NCBI RefSeq assembly: GCF_023168145.1
Contig: NZ_BQYK01000010.1
Location: forward strand, 85,256-149,255
DNA: 64,000 bases
Source: Sporosarcina sp. NCCP-2222
GTDB lineage: Bacteria > Bacillota > Bacilli > Bacillales_A > Planococcaceae
Direction: 5' to 3'
Shown here: positions 18,754-27,189 of the stretch, one piece after another
Position numbering within the stretch: the first letter of the stretch is position 1
Layout: every line of letters starts with the position of its first letter
The notes under the pieces: generated by a model
Told to the model about the DNA's origin: nothing
The model's database searches: none
What the model saw: only the letters and a program-made list of their open reading frames with translations
Made by a program: the position numbers and the translations under genes

Positions 18754-19803
18754 CTAATTTTCATTCTGCAGTTGGTACGACTTGATCGTCCAATACATCT
18801 TTTGGTCTTCAAGTGAATGGAACATTGCCAAGTCCGGTACATAATTCCCTTCAAGTATAAAGATTTTTCCGCACTGGGTTATGCCTATATCATAGCCAAT
18901 GATGTCGGGTGCCGGGTTGACCTGTTCCAGTTGCCTGGCAGCAGCCAAGCATAACTGATACAACCGGTCTTTCAGTTTCCGCGCGCCGAATCGTGCGATA
19001 CTAGACTGTCGTATCCCTTCTTCAAAAGGCATGATGTGCTGTGCGACATTTGTCACAAAAAAGTCTTTCGCCGCAACTTTCACGAGCATCCCCGTACCAA
19101 CCCATCGATTTTCGTCCTTTTGTACAACAACACGAAGATCGATTGGACAATCACCGATTTCAGCTAGCCGCAGCTTTTGCTGAACTATATATGGTTTTTT
19201 CGCTACATTGCTGCTAGCTAAACGTTCAAATAGTTCGTCGTAAGAGGCACACGTATATTTTTCGTTCCATTGATGAATTGCAAAACTTTCATCAGGTTGC
19301 CTAATTACCTGGATGATTCCTTTCCCTTCTTGCCCGATACAAGGTTTGAGGAGAACTTCTTTGTATCGCTGTAAAAAGTCACGAACCGTTTCAGGTGTAT
19401 ATAATTCAGTCGGGGGCAAATATGGGGCTAATCGGTTGTTGCTTTTTAACAGTGCGTATTGACTCCATTTGCTATTCCGGAAATGAATTCGATGATGTTC
19501 CAACTGAACGTATCCAGAAGGATTGCAGGTCACAGTTAAAACAACTGTCAGACTGTCCTTATAGTTTGCTGCCACTTCATCCGCAAGCTGTTGCAATGAT
19601 CTACGCATTCTGGCTATTCGCCATCGAAACAGTGCATGTGCTGGCATTGTACTATTCACCTTGATGATGGAAGCAATATGCCAAGAATGATTCTCTTCTC
19701 TTTGCATTGTCACAATGAACCGATCGTCTGCTTGCCCCTCTTTCTGTTGTTCGGGGAGTAAATAATTTGTCAGCTTCCTAAAATGGCCGGTTATTCTTCT
19801 CAC
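18754..19803 (-). CDS. YheC/YheD-family ATP-grasp protein
   Basis: About 349 aa. ATP-grasp ligase of the YheC/D endospore-coat-associated family: LLKPCIGQEGKGIIQV (ATP loop), PYIVQQKLRLAEI, CPIDLRVVVQKDE, YDIGITQCGKIFILEGNYVPD with the Mg-binding Glu and Asn. I start it at GTG 19803. The first in-frame ATG (19845) lies inside a perfect hairpin and has no ribosome site, but the GTG site is also weak (GGTGAG), so the N-terminus is uncertain by 14 residues. It precedes the Mur ligase at 18724 by 29 bp. An ATP-grasp plus a Mur ligase is the pair of activities found in cyanophycin synthetase. Confidence 0.82.
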   Translation of the reverse strand: MRRITGHFRKLTNYLLPEQQKEGQADDRFIVTMQREENHSWHIASIIKVNSTMPAHALFRWRIARMRRSLQQLADEVAANYKDSLTVVLTVTCNPSGYVQLEHHRIHFRNSKWSQYALLKSNNRLAPYLPPTELYTPETVRDFLQRYKEVLLKPCIGQEGKGIIQVIRQPDESFAIHQWNEKYTCASYDELFERLASSNVAKKPYIVQQKLRLAEIGDCPIDLRVVVQKDENRWVGTGMLVKVAAKDFFVTNVAQHIMPFEEGIRQSSIARFGARKLKDRLYQLCLAAARQLEQVNPAPDIIGYDIGITQCGKIFILEGNYVPDLAMFHSLEDQKMYWTIKSYQLQNEN

Positions 19804-19831
19804 ACGCTCACCATCTTTCCGATAACGGCCT

Positions 19832-19856
19832 GACTCCCGTTCCATTGACGGGAGTC
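19832..19856 (-). terminator. Intercistronic hairpin without T run
   Basis: GACTCCCGT (19832-19840) pairs perfectly with ACGGGAGTC (19848-19856). It follows the stop of the 144-aa gene by 15 nt and overlaps the beginning of the longest YheC/D frame. No U tract follows on the minus strand, so it may stabilise the upstream mRNA or attenuate rather than terminate. Confidence 0.45.
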
Positions 19857-19870
19857 GTCATGTTTATAAA

Positions 19871-20305
19871 TTACATGCAGCCGCGAGCCATAATAGATCC
19901 CTTCTTAACAGGTGCTGCTCCTAATTGATCAAAGAAATCGTAAATCTCAAACTCCATGACTACATCAGCTTTTGCCATCTTGAAATAGTCGCTAAAGATA
20001 GCTTGGAACCCATAAGTGATTCCATTGATAACCCCTGTGCCTCTTACTGTTACATCGCACCGGTACTCCCCTTTGCAACATGTCACTTGCTTGAAAGAGG
20101 TAGCGGTAAATGTGAAATTATGTGCGCCATTATTCTCGGTATCAATAAAACGCAAAGTCAGCCGGGAACTGCCTGGCGTCGAGACGCAAATGTCTGCTGT
20201 ATACTTGATTGTTCCGCAAACAGTTCCCGGGACCCCTTCGAACTTGACCCGATTCTGTTGTGAAACCGAATTGACACGAACGCCACATGGGCAAACAATA
20301 CCCAT
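19871..20305 (-). CDS. Cys-rich protein of unknown family, possible spore-surface component
   Basis: 144 aa. Begins MGIVCPCGVRVNSVSQQ and ends IMARGCM, with Cys at CPC, VCG, ICV, TCC, YRC and GC. Alternating hydrophobic segments (SRLTLRFIDT, NFTFTATSF) suggest a beta-sandwich. No signal peptide. The start is the ATG after AAAGGAGGG; the upstream ATG has no ribosome site. It sits between two ligase genes on the same strand. Cys-rich, soluble, and next to YheC/D and CotZ-like genes, it may be a coat or crust protein and possibly the ligases' substrate. That is inference; I do not recognise the family. Confidence 0.65.
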   Translation of the reverse strand: MGIVCPCGVRVNSVSQQNRVKFEGVPGTVCGTIKYTADICVSTPGSSRLTLRFIDTENNGAHNFTFTATSFKQVTCCKGEYRCDVTVRGTGVINGITYGFQAIFSDYFKMAKADVVMEFEIYDFFDQLGAAPVKKGSIMARGCM

Positions 20306-20410
20306 AAAAAATCCCTCCTTTCGCATTTATACTGTAGAATATTATCCCTTCCGCGTTAGCGGCTTGGTGTTTGTCCATACTCAGGAAATTAGGATAGCCA
20401 AATAGATGGA

Positions 20411-21784
20411 TCAGTTCTTCTTCAATGAGGCAGCTACCAGATTTACCGATTTACTATACATATCTCCCTTGATGAGGACGACGGACTGCTCATCTATCAA
20501 GTCACTTACAAATTCAATTGCACGTATATGGTTATTAAACGCCATCACCATATTAAGTTTTCGCGTTTTTGCGACAGTTTGAGCCATAATCCGAGCATGT
20601 TTGCCGATTGTCACAAGGACATCAATTCCGCTTTTCGCAAGCATTTCTCCTGCATTTTTATGGATGACATAACCCCAGGAACCAAGGTCTGTAATCGTTC
20701 CGATGATAGCGATTTTTTTCTTGCCTTGACCGACTTCGTTTAAAACTTTCAAGGCAGCTTGTAGTGATGTGGTTGTCAGGCTCCATGTGTCATCAATCAG
20801 CGTGGATCCTTTTATGCCTTTTTGTACCTGTAATTGTTTATTTAACGGAGAAAAAGTTTTTAGCGAATCAGCGGCCTCGTGCATTGACATACCAATTTGA
20901 TGAACAGCCGCCAACGCAGCTAGTGCATTGCTCACTTGATGGAAGCCGTAGCCCGGTACAAACATAGGAAGTCTTTGGCCGTTGCATTCTACGTTGAATT
21001 GCATGCCGCCGTCTGCATACTGAACGTCTTTCGCGGTATAATCGAAATTTCCATTGATTCCAACTGTAAGAATTTTCCCCTTATAGTTTTGATCCAATTT
21101 GCGGATGGTCGGGTCATCCATATTTAGAATCATTGTTCCTGAATCACCTACAACTGTGAACAATTCACATTTTGCTTCAATATAACTTTCCAACGTTGTG
21201 CAATAGTTCAAGTGATGTTCTCCGATATTGGTGATGATGCCGATGGTCGGCTTAAAATACCTTCCCGCATTCAAAATATCCCCAGGAGCGCCGACAGCGG
21301 TTTCAAATACGGCCGCTTCGGTATCTTCATCCATGCTGAGTAAATAATGCAAATGTGCTGTTCTGGAATTATTGCTGCTGTTTGTGCTGGCGATCTTCTT
21401 TTGCGCTGATAATAAATGCCGAATCATTTCTTTGGTCGTCGTTTTTCCGGATGTCCCAGTAATTGCGATAACCGGGAGATCAAGCAAAGACCGATAGTAA
21501 TCAACAAAAGACCAATAGGCATCATTGGCATCTGCAACTCGGATTATCGTCAAATCGGTAAGATGTGTATTGTTACCTTCCTCTGAATCCGTCACAAGGA
21601 CGAGTGGAAAATAGTCTTTCAGCTTCTCCCAATCGACAATATTTTTTCTCGTGAATAATAGGGTATGCGGATGTTTCAGCTGCTTGATTCGATACGCGCC
21701 ATGCTTGACGATCATTTGATCGGATCCTTGTATCAATTCGCCCCCCAGCCTCTTTCTAATTTGGCCTACGGTTAACGGTTTCAT
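20411..21784 (-). CDS. Mur-ligase-family protein (MurF-like), second copy
   Basis: 457 aa, paralogue of the 17336 gene (same N-terminal MKPL start, same domain order). P-loop GTSGKTTTK (about 109-117), VFETAVGAPGDI, ITNIGEHHL, EAKCELF with the carbamylated-Lys position, LNMDDP, HQVSNALAALAAV, and C-terminal IDDTWSLTTTSLQAAL. Catalytic residues kept. The start ATG lies behind AAAGGAGTG. First gene of its strand run. A CATATACT element at 21814-21821 is a possible mother-cell sigma -10. Divergent from an ATP-grasp gene. Confidence 0.85.
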   Translation of the reverse strand: MKPLTVGQIRKRLGGELIQGSDQMIVKHGAYRIKQLKHPHTLLFTRKNIVDWEKLKDYFPLVLVTDSEEGNNTHLTDLTIIRVADANDAYWSFVDYYRSLLDLPVIAITGTSGKTTTKEMIRHLLSAQKKIASTNSSNNSRTAHLHYLLSMDEDTEAAVFETAVGAPGDILNAGRYFKPTIGIITNIGEHHLNYCTTLESYIEAKCELFTVVGDSGTMILNMDDPTIRKLDQNYKGKILTVGINGNFDYTAKDVQYADGGMQFNVECNGQRLPMFVPGYGFHQVSNALAALAAVHQIGMSMHEAADSLKTFSPLNKQLQVQKGIKGSTLIDDTWSLTTTSLQAALKVLNEVGQGKKKIAIIGTITDLGSWGYVIHKNAGEMLAKSGIDVLVTIGKHARIMAQTVAKTRKLNMVMAFNNHIRAIEFVSDLIDEQSVVLIKGDMYSKSVNLVAASLKKN

Positions 21785-21813
21785 CGTTGTATTTCACTCC
21801 TTTCGCATGTTTC

Positions 21814-21821
21814 AGTATATG
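21814..21821 (-). promoter_or_regulatory. Candidate sporulation-sigma -10 element for the Mur-ligase gene
   Basis: CATATACT on the minus strand matches 7 of 8 positions of the SigE -10 consensus CATACAMT, 30 bp before the start at 21784. The -35 is not convincing. Weak evidence on its own; stronger because similar elements face the other cluster genes. Confidence 0.35.
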
Positions 21822-21915
21822 CAAACGTCCTTCGGATGCTTGGACTAACACCTTTTTTGTGCAATGAAATCCTTCATACATCAAGATACTTGACCATGTA
21901 CCCAGCACAATCCGA

Positions 21916-21924
21916 CATACGATA
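21916..21924 (+). promoter_or_regulatory. Candidate mother-cell sigma -10 element for the ATP-grasp gene
   Basis: CATACGATA fits both the SigK -10 (CATAnnnTA) and SigE (CATACAMT, 7/8). It lies 43 bp before the TTG start at 21967. The -35 is poor. Confidence 0.4.
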
Positions 21925-21966
21925 GAAAGGAATGGTTTTCGCTTGATCAGTTAAGGAGTGGACTCT

Positions 21967-23190
21967 TTGAAAACAATCATATTTATTGGAACAAACAAAT
22001 CCGGATCAAGCCGTGAGGCAATCCGGGCGGCCGGAGATCTCGGATATTTCACGGTGCTATTTACAAGTAATGAAAAGCAGTTGAGACAGCGGGAAGAGTA
22101 TAAAGATGTGCATGAGATGGTTCAAATTGAGACGACGGACATCAAAGAGATGAAAAAGAAAATAGCAGAGCTATCCGACCGAGGGCTGGTTATTAAATCG
22201 ATTCTTAGTTTTGTCGATTCATTTGTGCACATTGCCTCAGAACTACAAGACGAATTTTGCACTAATGTCTCTTCGACAAAGGCAATCACGACAATGGAGA
22301 ATAAAGCGGCAACGAGAGAACTCCTGCAAAATTATCCTTTTACCCCGAAGCATTTCATCATCCAGCCAGAAGAATTTGACACCTATTCAATAGAATCAAT
22401 GAAGCTTGGCTATCCGGTTATCGTTAAATCACCACATTCTACCGGCTCTAAGGATGTGCTTCTAGCAAAAAACAGTAAACAGCTCATGAGACATATGAAC
22501 AAACTGCATGATAACTCGCCGTATGAGCCTGTTATTTTGGAGGAATACATCGAAGGAGAGCAATATTTAGTAGAAGCACTCGTACACAAAGGAACAGTAA
22601 AAATTGCCGGTTTCATGAAGCAGGAAGTGACGGCGGGCAAACGTTTTATTATTACCGGTTATGGCGTGATGGTAGATGTTCCACAGATGATGAAGACCCC
22701 GGTTGAACAAATCATCAAATCAATTGTCAAACGCTTTGGTCTGGAAAACGGAGCGATGCATCTCGAATTGCGGCGTTCGCCGAAAGGGTGGAAATTGATC
22801 GAAATTAATCCCCGTATTTCAGGCGGCGCGATGAACAAGATGCTTGAAGCTGCATTCGGTTTTAATTTAGTGAAGGAAACCATTAAGCTTTATACAGGCG
22901 GTGTTCCGAACATTACTCCTTCAAGGAAACAGCATATTTACACTCATTATGTCATCGTTTCTGAAAGAGGAAAGCTTGAAAAAGTGACTGGCAAAGCGAG
23001 GGCCCGAAAAGCACAAGGAGTCCTGGACGTGTATGTTAAGCCGCGAAAAGGAACTGTGCTTATTCCACCACTTTCTATGGGTCACCGTTACGCATACGTG
23101 ATCGCGACAGGAGACACCTTGCTGCAAGCGAGGCGAAATGCTGAAGATGCCGCGAAAGAAATAACATTCCATATGTCCGAGGAAAAGTGA
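21967..23190 (+). CDS. Carboxylase-type ATP-grasp ligase (copy B)
   Basis: 407 aa. The N-terminal Rossmann-like part begins LKTIIFIGTNKSGSSREAI; the ATP-grasp core has GYPVIVKSPHSTGSKDV, VILEEYIEGEQYLVEAL and the Mg/catalytic segment LELRRSPKGWKLIEINPRIS. A C-terminal lid resembles biotin-carboxylase/PurK-type enzymes (LSMGHRYAYVIATGD). The start is TTG 7 nt after AAGGAG. Paralogue of the 25964 gene. Such enzymes make amide or peptide bonds through acyl phosphates. It is the only plus-strand gene of the cluster, divergent from the Mur ligase at 21784. Confidence 0.82.
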   Translation: MKTIIFIGTNKSGSSREAIRAAGDLGYFTVLFTSNEKQLRQREEYKDVHEMVQIETTDIKEMKKKIAELSDRGLVIKSILSFVDSFVHIASELQDEFCTNVSSTKAITTMENKAATRELLQNYPFTPKHFIIQPEEFDTYSIESMKLGYPVIVKSPHSTGSKDVLLAKNSKQLMRHMNKLHDNSPYEPVILEEYIEGEQYLVEALVHKGTVKIAGFMKQEVTAGKRFIITGYGVMVDVPQMMKTPVEQIIKSIVKRFGLENGAMHLELRRSPKGWKLIEINPRISGGAMNKMLEAAFGFNLVKETIKLYTGGVPNITPSRKQHIYTHYVIVSERGKLEKVTGKARARKAQGVLDVYVKPRKGTVLIPPLSMGHRYAYVIATGDTLLQARRNAEDAAKEITFHMSEEK

Positions 23191-23214
23191 AGCACAACTT
23201 TTCCTCGTTTTTTT
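23178..23214 (+). terminator. Terminator overlapping the end of the ATP-grasp gene
   Basis: CGAGGAAAAG (23178-23187) pairs perfectly with CTTTTCCTCG (23198-23207), followed by T7. The left arm is the last codons of the gene, and the loop contains the stop. Confidence 0.85.
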
Positions 23215-23222
23215 ATGGCATG

Positions 23223-23253
23223 AAAAAACCGTTCCCCGAACGATGGGAAACGG
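23223..23253 (-). terminator. Terminator of the minus-strand coat/ligase operon
   Basis: CCGTTCCCC (23229-23237) pairs with GGGAAACGG (23245-23253) with one wobble; T6 follows on the minus strand. It begins 10 bp after the stop at 23263. Confidence 0.8.
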
Positions 23254-23262
23254 CAGTATTTC

Positions 23263-25434
23263 CTACTGTTTAAATTGCTGATCCAAGAATTTTACAGTAT
23301 CAAACATATTCGTTTTGCTCGCTCCTTTGATAAGAATCGTATCATTCTTGCGGACGAGCTTCTTCAGCAAGTCATGCAGCTTTTCCCGATCGGTGAAGTG
23401 ATGGATGTTTTGCGCTGGAAAGCCGGCTTTTTTCGCAGCAGCTCCCATCTCTTCGGTACGAAAACCATACGTGATGAAAAGATCAATCCCTAGCTTTTTC
23501 ACATATTGACCGACCTTCTCATATTCTGCTTCCCGTAGATCACCAAGCTCCCGCATCTGGCCGATAATCGCCACTTTCCGATTCTTCGCAATATTATCGA
23601 GTACGTCGAGGGCCGCCTTCACCCCTTCTGGATGGGAATGGACTGTATCGTCAATGACTGTAATGCCGTCCTTCAAATCGTAGAGGGTCAACCGGCGCGG
23701 CGGTTTTCTAAACAGCAGGCCCAGTTTTATTTCAAGCGCTGTAAATCCGAGCAAATCGGCTACCGCAATCGCATTCAATGCATTGTATACATGATGCTCC
23801 CCTAAAATCGGGATAAAAAAATCCATTTTTTGACCTTGCAAGTTCATTTTAAATGACATGCCTTGCTCGGAGTATTGAAGATCATATGCTCGGTAATGCG
23901 CCTTTTCGGTATGAATGCCGACTGTATAAATTTTGCCTTTAAATTTTTGCGTTTCCAAAAACCTCGAATTCTTATCATCTGCGTTGACAATCAAGATGCC
24001 ATGCTGATCCATGCCGTGAATGATTTCGGACTTGGCTTTCGCGATGCCGCGGGGATCTCCATTAAAATTCCCAATGTGCGCATGCCCAATGTTTGTAACG
24101 ATGCTGATCGTCGGCTGGATAATGCTACAATGCTCCGTAATGACGCCAGGATACGCCATCCCATATTCCAGTACAGCCACATCGTGGGAAGGGGTGAGTA
24201 AGGCGGCATGCTGCTTCGTATGTTCAGTCGTATTCCAATAGTCCTTCGACTCGAACACATTCCACTTCTTCGACAGGATGGAAGCGACAAATGCTTTCGT
24301 TGTCGTCTTGCCCGCGCTTCCGGTAATGCCGATGACTGGCATAACGCCTTCCTTATTCAAGTTCCTTCGCTTCACTTCACGGATTTGCTCTTTCATTTTC
24401 CGTTGGTTTTTAGCCATATACATGGCATATCGAATCCCGTTGATGACTACATCCAATTCCAAATAAAATGCAGGCGGACATCCGGGACGCCAGTTTACTT
24501 CATAGATCCACAGCTTCCGGTTTTCATCCATGCCGATATCGACACCAATTTCATCAATCATTTCGCCAAATTGAACCATCTGCAATTCATCCAGATGACG
24601 GGCTAGTGACAACGAAAAGAACTCCAGCGTCTTGCGAATATTAAAGGCATCAGAGCCGAATTCTTGTTCTAAAAAAGGATCCAGGTAATTGGTAAAGCCA
24701 CCATTGTTAATATTGGCGATAATTGATCCTTGGGGTGCTACACGGGGATAGATCGTCGTGATCACCCATTCGCCCTCGCCATTTTTCTGCACATGCAACC
24801 GAAAATCGAACACTTGCCCAGACTTCGTTACGGATTGAATGTACGGCTGCAAGATGAAAGGTTCTTGTTTCAGCTTCGTTTCAATAAATTTTACAAGCTG
24901 CAGCTCCGTATACCATTGCTTCGTCGTATTAAAAGTGACCGCATATCGGTGATCTTTCTTTTCTATAAAATAAATCCCTTTGCCTTTCCTTCCATCGACC
25001 GGCTTGAATACAATTCGCTGAAAAGCGGTCATGAATTTCAGTAACTGATCAACATCTTTTACAATTTCAGATGGTATTAAGTAATTCGCAAACTCCTTCC
25101 CTTCCTTCAGGCGGTTGGCAACACTCCACTTGTTGCCTATGGAATGAGTCGTAAACGGGATCTCACTTTTCAACTTGGTCAACACCGTTTTGGATTTTGC
25201 TAATTTTTCAGGGCTTCCGGCATTATAAATAACATCTGGAAAAGGCATCACCCTTTCCACCCAACTTCCATTTTCATACACTTGTCCCCGAATGGAACGA
25301 TTAACAAAATTCACTTCACCGGGAGAAAAATAAAAAAATGTGGCGCCTTCCGCTTTCGCCACAGCTGCATAGGCGTATGATTTGATGACAGTGCGCGGAT
25401 CTTTACGATGGTGCAGCATACCTATAATTGTCAT
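23263..25434 (-). CDS. YheC/D ATP-grasp fused to a Mur ligase
   Basis: 723 aa, a natural two-enzyme fusion. Residues 1 to about 345: YheC/YheD ATP-grasp, with IVFKPVDGRKGKGIYFI, PFILQPYIQ, GQVFDFRLHVQKN and the Mg site IYEVNWRPGCP. Residues about 365-723: Mur ligase with P-loop GSAGKTTTK (372-380), VLEYGMAYPGVI, VTNIGHAHIG, KAKSEIIHG (carbamylated Lys), VNADDK, HHVYNALNAIAV and VIDDTVHSHPEGVKAAL. Both halves look catalytically complete. The start is the ATG after AAAGGAG; 89 extra upstream codons in frame overlap the preceding gene and are not coding-like. ATP-grasp plus Mur ligase in one chain is the order seen in cyanophycin synthetase, although the N-terminal part differs. Product unknown. 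Confidence 0.88.
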   Translation of the reverse strand: MTIIGMLHHRKDPRTVIKSYAYAAVAKAEGATFFYFSPGEVNFVNRSIRGQVYENGSWVERVMPFPDVIYNAGSPEKLAKSKTVLTKLKSEIPFTTHSIGNKWSVANRLKEGKEFANYLIPSEIVKDVDQLLKFMTAFQRIVFKPVDGRKGKGIYFIEKKDHRYAVTFNTTKQWYTELQLVKFIETKLKQEPFILQPYIQSVTKSGQVFDFRLHVQKNGEGEWVITTIYPRVAPQGSIIANINNGGFTNYLDPFLEQEFGSDAFNIRKTLEFFSLSLARHLDELQMVQFGEMIDEIGVDIGMDENRKLWIYEVNWRPGCPPAFYLELDVVINGIRYAMYMAKNQRKMKEQIREVKRRNLNKEGVMPVIGITGSAGKTTTKAFVASILSKKWNVFESKDYWNTTEHTKQHAALLTPSHDVAVLEYGMAYPGVITEHCSIIQPTISIVTNIGHAHIGNFNGDPRGIAKAKSEIIHGMDQHGILIVNADDKNSRFLETQKFKGKIYTVGIHTEKAHYRAYDLQYSEQGMSFKMNLQGQKMDFFIPILGEHHVYNALNAIAVADLLGFTALEIKLGLLFRKPPRRLTLYDLKDGITVIDDTVHSHPEGVKAALDVLDNIAKNRKVAIIGQMRELGDLREAEYEKVGQYVKKLGIDLFITYGFRTEEMGAAAKKAGFPAQNIHHFTDREKLHDLLKKLVRKNDTILIKGASKTNMFDTVKFLDQQFKQ

Positions 25435-25531
25435 GATACCGAATCTCCTTTGCGTAAATGCATAATCTATCTCTAATACATTCAAACAAAGGCAGGTTGG
25501 CAACGGACAAGTGTGTAGATGGCAATATCTT

Positions 25532-25936
25532 TTATCCTTTTTGCTCCCGGATCGGCAAGGGGCGCCCGACACATTCCAATGGAAGAGCCTCAATACTACA
25601 AAAACAGCAGGGCACAATGGTGACGCAGCTATCCGTTTTTCGAAGCGTAAAAAATTGATCAGCCAAAAAGGCGTGATTCCCTTCCATATCCAGCGGTTCA
25701 AGAAGTGTTAACACCACGCAGCCGGTCTCCTCGTCTATCGATTGCAACGAAAAAAATGGTGTTGGCTTCCCCTTGTGAAAGGCATGAAAACGACGGTTGG
25801 CAGTCGATAACGTAAAAGGGATACAATCGTAGTCCTTCAATCGCTTAATAAATCGAAATTGCGTATGTTGACAAGTTAACAACTCCTGCTCCCTTTGCAG
25901 CTCTTGTAAAGCGGAGCATATCGAGCACTGTTCCAT
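25532..25936 (-). CDS. CotZ/CotY/ExsY-like spore coat protein
   Basis: 134 aa, Cys-rich. It follows the CotZ/CotY pattern: IPFTLSTANRRFHAF, then PFFSLQSIDEETGCVVLTLL, then TDSCVTIVPCCFCSIEAL, where the family has the C-x(n)-CFC-I segment. N-terminal CSIC and a mid Cys would add to the disulfide cross-linking typical of the crust/exosporium basal layer. The start ATG follows AAGGAGAGG. It is 27 bp after the ATP-grasp gene and 97 bp before the fusion gene, so it is the middle gene of a three-gene operon. It ties the ligases to the spore surface. It may also be a substrate. Confidence 0.72.
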   Translation of the reverse strand: MEQCSICSALQELQREQELLTCQHTQFRFIKRLKDYDCIPFTLSTANRRFHAFHKGKPTPFFSLQSIDEETGCVVLTLLEPLDMEGNHAFLADQFFTLRKTDSCVTIVPCCFCSIEALPLECVGRPLPIREQKG

Positions 25937-25963
25937 TCGTTTCCTCTCCTTCCTGCCAAGTAT

Positions 25964-27160
25964 TCAAATTTCTTCTATATAAAATACAATGAGGCGAGCC
26001 GCTTCCATTGCCCGTTCCCTTGCCAGCTCCACACTGTCTCCGGACGCCATTACATAGCCATACCGCTGGCCCATCGACATCGCAGGACCGACGATGTCTC
26101 CTGCTTTTACGAGCAACTCCACGGATACGACGCCAGGCTGAGCCGCCGATTCCTCTATCCCGGAAACGCCCTGGAAGATGCCGTATAGTTCCGTTGTCAT
26201 ACAATATGTATACACGGCACGTTCTTTGCTATTCGTTAAGTTCGGCGCTTGACCAGCGTAAAAGCGGACAGTTTCCTTTGCTAGGTTAATTCCATATGCT
26301 TTATCAATCATTTGATTCATTGTAAAGCCGGCCATTCGTGGATTGAGTTCAATCAATTTCCATCCTTGAGATGTAAGGCGCATCTCTAAATGAAACGCGG
26401 CATTGGTAATATGTAACGATCCTACTATTTTTCCTACCACCTTCAGCAGTTCATCATATTCTTTTTTAGTAAGGATATTTCCAATGGAATAGCCCGTAAC
26501 GATAAACTTCCCTTCATTTGTTACATCTTGTTCGGCAACTGCCACAATATGAGGCAAGTTATCTCGAACAACTACTTCTACAATGTATTGAGAACCTTCC
26601 ATGTAAGCTTCTAGCAGTATGACTGTGTCCTTATGTCTTGACGTCAGCTTATAGCGGGCTGTAGCCAGCTCCTCTGCTGTCCGGACATAGTAGACGTCAC
26701 GGGATCCCTTAGAAAAGGATGATTTAATGACTGCCGGGAAAGAAACAGCAGGCTGTAGCTCTTCTGTTATATCGCTAAATATCGGGTTAACACCTAACGA
26801 TGCCAGCGCATGTCTTGTATGGATTTTGTTTTCCATATAGCCAAGTGCATCGGCGGATAAGTCAGTTTGGCAATATTCATTCGACAATCGGGCAGCCAAG
26901 GAAACATAAGGATCGACGAAACTGATAACAGCCTGCAAGTGGTGTCCCTCTTTGCGCAGATGATCCAATACATCCCGTATTCGCGTTTCTGTAAGATCGA
27001 TATGATAGATCAAGTCTGTACTGCCCCATTCGAGCGCATGAATGGCGATTGATCGTTTTTCTGTGAGAAGAATAGGAGTGTATCCAAGCTGCTTTGATGC
27101 TTCGAGCGCATCTTTTGCCGCACCGAATTGAACGCTTTCGATAAAAACAATCGATGTCAT
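25964..27160 (-). CDS. Carboxylase-type ATP-grasp ligase (copy A)
   Basis: 398 aa, paralogue of the 21967 gene along the whole length. N-terminal MTSIVFIESVQFGAAKDALE; ATP-grasp core SFPAVIKSSFSKGSRDVYYV, VILLEAYMEGSQYIVEVV, LEMRLTSQGWKLIELNPRMA; C-terminal MSMGQRYGYVMASGDS. The Glu and Asn of the Mg site are present. The start ATG is 10 nt after GGAG. First gene of the operon that continues with the CotZ-like gene and the ATP-grasp/Mur fusion. A sigma-K-like promoter precedes it. Peptide- or amide-bond-forming role inferred; substrate unknown. Confidence 0.82.
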   Translation of the reverse strand: MTSIVFIESVQFGAAKDALEASKQLGYTPILLTEKRSIAIHALEWGSTDLIYHIDLTETRIRDVLDHLRKEGHHLQAVISFVDPYVSLAARLSNEYCQTDLSADALGYMENKIHTRHALASLGVNPIFSDITEELQPAVSFPAVIKSSFSKGSRDVYYVRTAEELATARYKLTSRHKDTVILLEAYMEGSQYIVEVVVRDNLPHIVAVAEQDVTNEGKFIVTGYSIGNILTKKEYDELLKVVGKIVGSLHITNAAFHLEMRLTSQGWKLIELNPRMAGFTMNQMIDKAYGINLAKETVRFYAGQAPNLTNSKERAVYTYCMTTELYGIFQGVSGIEESAAQPGVVSVELLVKAGDIVGPAMSMGQRYGYVMASGDSVELARERAMEAARLIVFYIEEI

Positions 27161-27189
27161 GCAGTTACTGCTCCTTTCTCGGTTCCCTG

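Noticed and set aside
17336..21784. Housekeeping murF/murD with ddl
   Set aside because: Mur signatures are present, but there is no ddl, mraY or division gene, the N-terminal domains differ, and there are three copies; better seen as specialised ligases.
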